Notes under the pieces: model-generated
The model's database searches: none
What the model was told of the DNA's origin: nothing
The model's input: the letters and a program-made list of their open reading frames with translations, nothing else
Assembly: GCA_937959395.1 (NCBI GenBank)
Contig: CALGLR010000067.1
Location: 1-40,091, forward strand
DNA: 40,091 nucleotides
Source: an uncultured Flavobacteriaceae bacterium
GTDB taxonomy: Bacteria > Bacteroidota > Bacteroidia > Flavobacteriales > Flavobacteriaceae
Direction of reading: 5' to 3'
Shown: piece by piece, positions 36,541 through 40,091 of the stretch
Layout of the letters: each line of letters starts with the position of its first letter
How positions within the stretch are numbered: position 1 is the first letter of the stretch
Made by a program: the position numbers and the translations under genes

Positions 36541-36575
36541 AAAATACTTCCAGTGTTTTCTGGGAGTATTTTTTT
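36541..36575 (+). terminator. Rho-independent terminator of gyrB
   Basis: 13-bp stem aaaatacttccag with ctgggagtatttt (one G-T pair) around a 6-base loop, running into a T run; 22 bases after the gyrB stop. Confidence 0.9.
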
Positions 36576-36680
36576 ATTGGGTAAGCAATTAAAATAATAA
36601 TCGTTTTTCTGGGTTATTAAAAATAGATTTTGCTATTTCGCTAACAACTGTTAGTTTACATTTTTAATATAATACGATAG

Positions 36681-37700
36681 GTGGTACAAAAAAGAATACT
36701 AATTAAAAAAAACATAAAATTTAAGAATACTATAATTAGTAAGTTATACCTCTTTTTTTTATTAACGTCTTTTACGACATTAGCTCAAAATACGTTTGAG
36801 GATATAAATAACGTTGCGGAAGATTTAGTTTTTCTTTCGGGTCAATTTATTTCGCCAGCAGCAAAAGCAGCTGTATATCAATCTTCAGGAGGTTGGTATA
36901 CTAGTGCAAAGAAAAAAGAACTTTGGGATATAGAATTTTCTATTCAAGGGAATGCACTATTAATACCTGGAAAGTTTAATCGCTTTTTTGTAGACGAAAC
37001 TAAGCTTAAAAACTTAAAAGTTAAAGGAGATGAAACGGTTGCTTATTTACCAACCGCTTTAGGAAATGACGAGTTTGTTGTTATAGAAGGCTCTATAGGT
37101 GCAGATACTTTCGAATTTGATTCTCCAGAAGGCATAAATGAGGCTTCAATTAAACATGCGCAATTGCAACTGGCACTAGGAATCTGGAAAGGAACAACTA
37201 TAATTGGAAGGTATTCTCCAGAAATAAAAATTAATGAAGCAAAGTATAAACTTTATGGTTTTGGTCTACAGCATAGTTTATCGCAATGGATGCCAAAATT
37301 AGATCAATCTTCATACAATTTATCTTTATTGGCCACGTATTCAAAATACAATATTGGAGATGAATTTAATGAAGTCGATTTAAGATTGGGAACATTAAAT
37401 TCTATTCTGGTAGATGGAGAAACGTTTTCATATAACGTATTGGCCTCAAAAGCATTTGGTAATTTTGATATTTCGGCAGCAATAGGAATTACTAAAAGTA
37501 ACTTTGAGTATACTGTTGGAGGTGAGGGAGATTTAGTTCTGGATATTCTTAATGAAGCTTTGGGTGACTTAGATGGAAACGATACGGCGTTTAAAACAGA
37601 TTTGGGAGTTAATTATAAAATTAAAAATTTCTCGATTAATTCAATGCTTACTTTTGGTCGTTACTCCAATGTTGTTTTTGGAGTTAATTATAATTTATAA
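36681..37700 (+). CDS. Outer-membrane-like secreted protein (possibly DUF6588)
   Basis: 339 residues from a GTG start at 36681. No ATG lies in frame before the signal peptide, which ends TTLAQ about residue 36. The mature part starts NTFEDINNVAEDLVFLSGQFISPAAKAAVYQSSGGWYTSAKKKELWDIEFSIQGNALLIPGKF, then shows amphipathic beta strands and ends in VVFGVNYNL, as expected for an outer-membrane barrel. The opening (gap after signal, SP..AK..A.YQS..GWY..A) fits a flavobacterial family I recall as DUF6588. Upstream of mdh by 64 bases on the same strand. Function unknown. Confidence 0.78.
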   Translation: MVQKRILIKKNIKFKNTIISKLYLFFLLTSFTTLAQNTFEDINNVAEDLVFLSGQFISPAAKAAVYQSSGGWYTSAKKKELWDIEFSIQGNALLIPGKFNRFFVDETKLKNLKVKGDETVAYLPTALGNDEFVVIEGSIGADTFEFDSPEGINEASIKHAQLQLALGIWKGTTIIGRYSPEIKINEAKYKLYGFGLQHSLSQWMPKLDQSSYNLSLLATYSKYNIGDEFNEVDLRLGTLNSILVDGETFSYNVLASKAFGNFDISAAIGITKSNFEYTVGGEGDLVLDILNEALGDLDGNDTAFKTDLGVNYKIKNFSINSMLTFGRYSNVVFGVNYNL

Positions 37701-37715
37701 TGGCCTAAAAATTAT

Positions 37716-37723
37716 TAAATTTG
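37716..37723 (+). promoter_or_regulatory. -7 promoter element of mdh
   Basis: TAAATTTG, a TAnnTTTG match, 41 bases before the mdh ATG; no clear -33 TTG. Confidence 0.5.
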
Positions 37724-37764
37724 CAGAATATTAAAAAAGATAACACAAACTAAAAAAATACACT

Positions 37765-38697
37765 ATGAAAGTAACAGTAGTTGGAGCAGGAGCAGTAGGC
37801 GCAAGTTGCGCAGAATATATAGCAATTAAAGACTTCGCAAGTGAAGTTGTGATTTTAGACATTAAAGAAGGTTTCGCAGAAGGAAAAGCGATGGATTTAA
37901 TGCAAACCGCTTCTTTAAATGGCTTTGATACAAAAATAACAGGAAGTACTAGTGATTATACTAAAACAGCAAATAGTGATATTTGTGTGATTACTTCTGG
38001 AATTCCTCGTAAACCAGGAATGACTCGTGAAGAATTAATAGGCATTAATGCTGGTATCGTAAAAATGGTGTCTGCTAGCTTAATAGAGCATTCTCCAAAT
38101 ACAATTATAATTGTGGTTAGTAATCCTATGGATACGATGACTTATTTAGTACATAAAACTACAGGTTTACCAAGACATAGAATTATTGGAATGGGTGGTG
38201 CTTTAGATTCTGCACGTTTTAAATACAGATTAGCTGAAGCTTTAGGAGCACCTATAAGTGATGTAGATGGTATGGTAATTGGAGGTCACAGTGATAAAGG
38301 AATGGTGCCTTTAACACGTTTAGCAACTAGAAATAGTGTTCCAGTATCTGAGTTTATTTCTAATGATAGATTAACTCAAGTAAAAGAAGATACTAAAGTA
38401 GGAGGGGCTACTTTAACAAAGTTATTAGGAACTTCTGCATGGTATGCTCCAGGAGCAGCAGTAAGCGGTTTAGTTCAAGCAATTGCTTGCGACCAGAAGA
38501 AAATATTTCCTTGTTCAACATTATTAGAAGGTGAATATGGGTTAAATGATTTATGTATTGGGGTTCCTGTTGTTTTAGGACGAAAAGGAATTGAGAAAAT
38601 AGTAGAAATTAATCTTGACGCTGCAGAGAAAGCTCATTTAATGGAGAGCGCAGAAGGTGTTAAGAAAACAAATGGTTTATTAGAAATTCCTGCTTAA
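37765..38697 (+). CDS. mdh: Malate dehydrogenase
   Basis: NAD-dependent oxidation of malate to oxaloacetate, the TCA step before citrate synthase. The 310-residue product has the Rossmann start KVTVVGAGAVGAS, the NAD-ribose aspartate in VILDIKEG near residue 36, the mobile loop with IPRKPGMTREEL (substrate arginines), VVSNPMDTMTYLV, MGGALDSARFK (third Arg) and the catalytic His in VIGGHSDKGMVP near residue 177. The tight length and loop sequence place it in the LDH-like MDH group found in Bacteroidota. Confidence 0.97.
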   Translation: MKVTVVGAGAVGASCAEYIAIKDFASEVVILDIKEGFAEGKAMDLMQTASLNGFDTKITGSTSDYTKTANSDICVITSGIPRKPGMTREELIGINAGIVKMVSASLIEHSPNTIIIVVSNPMDTMTYLVHKTTGLPRHRIIGMGGALDSARFKYRLAEALGAPISDVDGMVIGGHSDKGMVPLTRLATRNSVPVSEFISNDRLTQVKEDTKVGGATLTKLLGTSAWYAPGAAVSGLVQAIACDQKKIFPCSTLLEGEYGLNDLCIGVPVVLGRKGIEKIVEINLDAAEKAHLMESAEGVKKTNGLLEIPA

Positions 38698-38726
38698 GAA
38701 GCTCTTCTAATTCAAAATAATATTTA

Positions 38727-38757
38727 AAAGACTGTCTGAAAGGATGGTCTTTTTTTA
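38727..38757 (+). terminator. Rho-independent terminator of mdh
   Basis: aaaagactgtc pairs with gatggtctttt around a short loop and runs into a seven-base T run; 30 bases after the mdh stop. Confidence 0.8.
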
Positions 38758-38769
38758 TTAGTACAATTT

Positions 38770-38880
38770 TACACAAACACGAGTTCGAATGTTATATTGT
38801 AATGCTTCTCGATACAAATTTACTACGTTGCTCTTCGTAAATTCACTCGAAGTGACGTGTGTTTGTTTTTAGATGGTTTA
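38770..38880. repeat. Intergenic repeat, copy 1
   Basis: The 85 bases at 38796-38880 recur at 39085-39169 with a single mismatch. Ends resemble an inverted repeat (acacaaacac...ttcgaatg near the left and cactcgaagtgacgtgtgtttgt near the right), so the unit may be a small palindromic element. Contains tctcgatac and cactcgaagtg, words common in flavobacterial intergenic repeats. Confidence 0.85.
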
Positions 38881-38890
38881 TTTAAAAATA

Positions 38891-39060
38891 GTTTAATGAT
38901 CGTCAGTTCGAGTGTTTTGTTGAAATGCAATGGAAACAAAATGTATCGAGAACCGATATACTAAGAAAAAAGCTGTGAAATAACAACATTTTTTGTAAAA
39001 TTATTTTCAAATTAAACCCTTCTCATCATGTTGAAACGAGTTCAGGATGACGTGTTGTAT
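38891..39060. repeat. Degenerate related repeats between the two copies
   Basis: cagttcgagtgttttgttgaaatg ... gtatcgagaac (about 38895-38953) and cttctcatcatgttgaaacg ... caggatgacgtg (about 39018-39054) share words with the flanking repeat (ttcgagtg, tcgaga, gacgtg). They look like worn copies of the same or a related family. No gene lies in 38760-39213. Confidence 0.5.
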
Positions 39061-39070
39061 GTGAAACTTG

Positions 39071-39170
39071 ATTTCGAGTGTTTTATTGTAATGCTTCTCG
39101 ATACAAATTTACTACGTTGCTCTCCGTAAATTCACTCGAAGTGACGTGTGTTTGTTTTTAGATGGTTTAT
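39071..39170. repeat. Intergenic repeat, copy 2
   Basis: Same orientation as copy 1, 289 bases further on; core 39085-39169 differs from copy 1 by one base. High identity implies recent duplication or gene conversion. Confidence 0.85.
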
Positions 39171-39213
39171 TAAAATAGCTGAACGAGCGTTATAGCTAAA
39201 TCAAAATAAAACG

Positions 39214-39480
39214 TCATAAATTTACATAAAAAAATAGTTCATCTGTAGTGTAGTTAAATTTACGTCTAATACTTTTAGCTTGCGCCCATTTCTTTTCTAT
39301 TGGATTCAAATCGGGGCTATAAGGGGGTAAGAATTCTACTGTATGCCCAGCCTTTTCCATGGCATGTAAAGCATCATTTCTTTTATGAAAAGTTGCATTA
39401 TCAAGTACGATTACAGAGTTCTTAGGTGTACAGGGCAATAATTCCTGAGAAACCCAAGCATAAAAAACATCATCATACAG
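39214..39480 (-). pseudogene. IS630-family transposase, C-terminal remnant
   Basis: On the minus strand the frame from 39480 downward reads LYDDVFYAWVSQELLP, then PKNSVIVLDNATFHKR (second catalytic Asp), and FLPPYSPDLNPIEKKWAQAK (catalytic Glu region), ending near FYVNL at 39214. These are the last two acidic catalytic parts of an IS630 DDE transposase. The N-terminal part with the helix-turn-helix domain and the first Asp is missing; a stop codon stands at 39481-39483 where IS1595-type sequence begins. About 89 codons remain, so it is inactive. Confidence 0.85.
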
Positions 39481-39764
39481 TTACTCATAAAAAGTTCAAT
39501 GCTTCAAAAGGCCAGCGAACTTTGGATAAAGTCTATCACGTACAAAATGTAAATAATATGGATATGAGATTGAGAAAATTTATGGATTCTTTCAATGGAG
39601 TAGCAACAAAATATTTGCAAAATTATTTAAATTGGTTCTTAGTACTCGAAAAGATTAAGAACTCAACCACTAAAATGACAACAGTGGCAGCAATTGCTTT
39701 TGCATCTAATAGCGCCTGGTTTGAGTACAAACAAGAACTATTCAATATGCTAATTAGAACTTAG
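39481..39764 (+). pseudogene. IS1595-type transposase, C-terminal remnant
   Basis: The plus-strand frame reads VTHKKFNASKGQRTLDKVYHVQNVNNMDMRLRKFM, then NGVATKYLQNYLNWFLVLEKIKN, the typical end of ISxO2/IS1595-family transposases (Y-H-x-Q-x-V-N, then NGVxTKYLxNYLxWF). All catalytic residues upstream are gone. The frame continues leftward to 39426 only as an antisense shadow of the IS630 remnant. The stop at 39762-39764 is followed by a 9-bp palindrome at 39768-39792. Confidence 0.8.
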
Positions 39765-39767
39765 CCG

Positions 39768-39792
39768 ATAACAATTACTAAAGAATTGTTAT
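39768..39792. terminator. Palindrome after the IS1595-type remnant
   Basis: ataacaatt (39768-39776) and aattgttat (39784-39792) form a perfect 9-bp stem with a 7-base loop. It lies between the convergent remnant and the outer-membrane protein gene, and may be a weak terminator for the latter or a transposon end. Confidence 0.4.
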
Positions 39793-39829
39793 AAAGAATA
39801 GCTTATATATTTTTTTAGCCAGATTAATG

Positions 39830-40091
39830 TTAGAAACGATAACCAAAAGAAACGCCTCCTCTAAAGAAACCTTCTGGAGCAATTTCTTGATTTTCAGTAG
39901 CAAAATAACGTCCTCCTCCAGCAGAAATTTCAATAACAAAACCATTTCGGCTTACCCATTTTTGTCCCAAAGAAAACCCATAACCAATTTTTCTCCATTG
40001 CTCTGTAGTTTCTATAAAATCTGTAGGTGTATTAGTAAAACCGATAGTCTTACCAGTTGCATATTGTAAAAGGCCTTCAGCAAATAAACCT
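39830..40091 (-). CDS. Outer-membrane protein, C-terminal part (runs off the window)
   Basis: The minus strand from the window edge encodes at least 86 residues without a start. Recognisable parts are LFAEGLLQYATGKTIG, WRKIGYGFSLGQKWVSRNGFVIEISAGGGRYF and a C-terminal RGGVSFGYRF ending in Phe, the usual last residue of outer-membrane beta barrels. The pattern (short strands, GYGFSLGQKW, then E-x-x-x-GGGRYF) resembles DUF3575-type flavobacterial barrel proteins. Function unknown; N-terminal part outside the window. Confidence 0.78.
   Translation of the reverse strand, partial: GLFAEGLLQYATGKTIGFTNTPTDFIETTEQWRKIGYGFSLGQKWVSRNGFVIEISAGGGRYFATENQEIAPEGFFRGGVSFGYRF

Noticed and set aside
39426-39480. 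N-terminal part of the plus-strand frame ending at 39764
   Set aside because: It is antisense to good IS630 sequence on the minus strand; recognisable IS1595-type sequence begins only near 39481.
39827-40069. Plus-strand frame at the right edge
   Set aside because: It is antisense to a clear outer-membrane protein C terminus (ends in GYRF) on the minus strand.

Overview
The window is a stretch of chromosome from a member of the Bacteroidota, almost certainly family Flavobacteriaceae. The evidence is the low GC content, -7 elements of the Bacteroidetes type (TAnnTTTG) before several genes, few Shine-Dalgarno sites, a type IX secretion sorting domain, a FecI/FecR/TonB-receptor set, many secreted proteins ending signal peptides in AQ or SC, and the gene order rpsM-rpsK-rpsD-rpoA-rplQ ... 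carA-eno-gltA. I cannot name the genus from the sequence alone.

Layout. 1-3262: end of the large ribosomal protein operon (S13, S11, S4, RNA polymerase alpha, L17). 3263-4300: an apparent insertion holding a palindromic element and a small secreted protein, flanked by two copies of the rplQ stop codon plus terminator. 4372-9351: housekeeping genes carA, eno, gltA and an amidinotransferase-fold hydrolase. 9348-14308: a cell-surface signalling and uptake locus (ECF sigma factor, FecR anti-sigma, TonB-dependent receptor) facing a poly-aspartate lipoprotein. 14577-17297: ffh and folD, split by a four-helix-bundle (S23-type) gene with inverted repeats at its ends. 17449-25346: membrane protein, VOC protein, an unlisted 59-residue membrane protein, a T9SS-secreted propeller protein, RluF, alpha/beta hydrolase, cupin, lipoprotein and a HerA-like ATPase. 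25406-27472: a three-gene block (RidA-like lipoprotein, queE, transglutaminase-like protein) bracketed by two direct copies of the palindromic element. 27497-38697: a GH9 cellulase, DUF2911 protein, asnB, hybrid histidine kinase, gyrB, an outer-membrane-like protein and mdh. 38760-39764: decayed mobile DNA (repeat cluster, an IS630 remnant butted against an IS1595-type remnant). 39830-40091: the C-terminal end of an outer-membrane protein running off the window.

Most of the window is core metabolism and information processing. The most unusual signal is a ~161-bp element present three times (3351-3511 reversed, 25406-25567, 27313-27472). Its ends differ between copies yet pair with each other within each copy, which suggests selection for, or transposition through, a hairpin. 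Other points of interest are the terminator-duplicating insertion after rplQ, the in-frame GAY-repeat (poly-Asp) linkers, the four-helix-bundle cassette, and two genes (queE, rluF) whose -7 element is so close to ATG that the mRNA may be leaderless. I saw no tRNA, rRNA, CRISPR array, replication origin or prophage.
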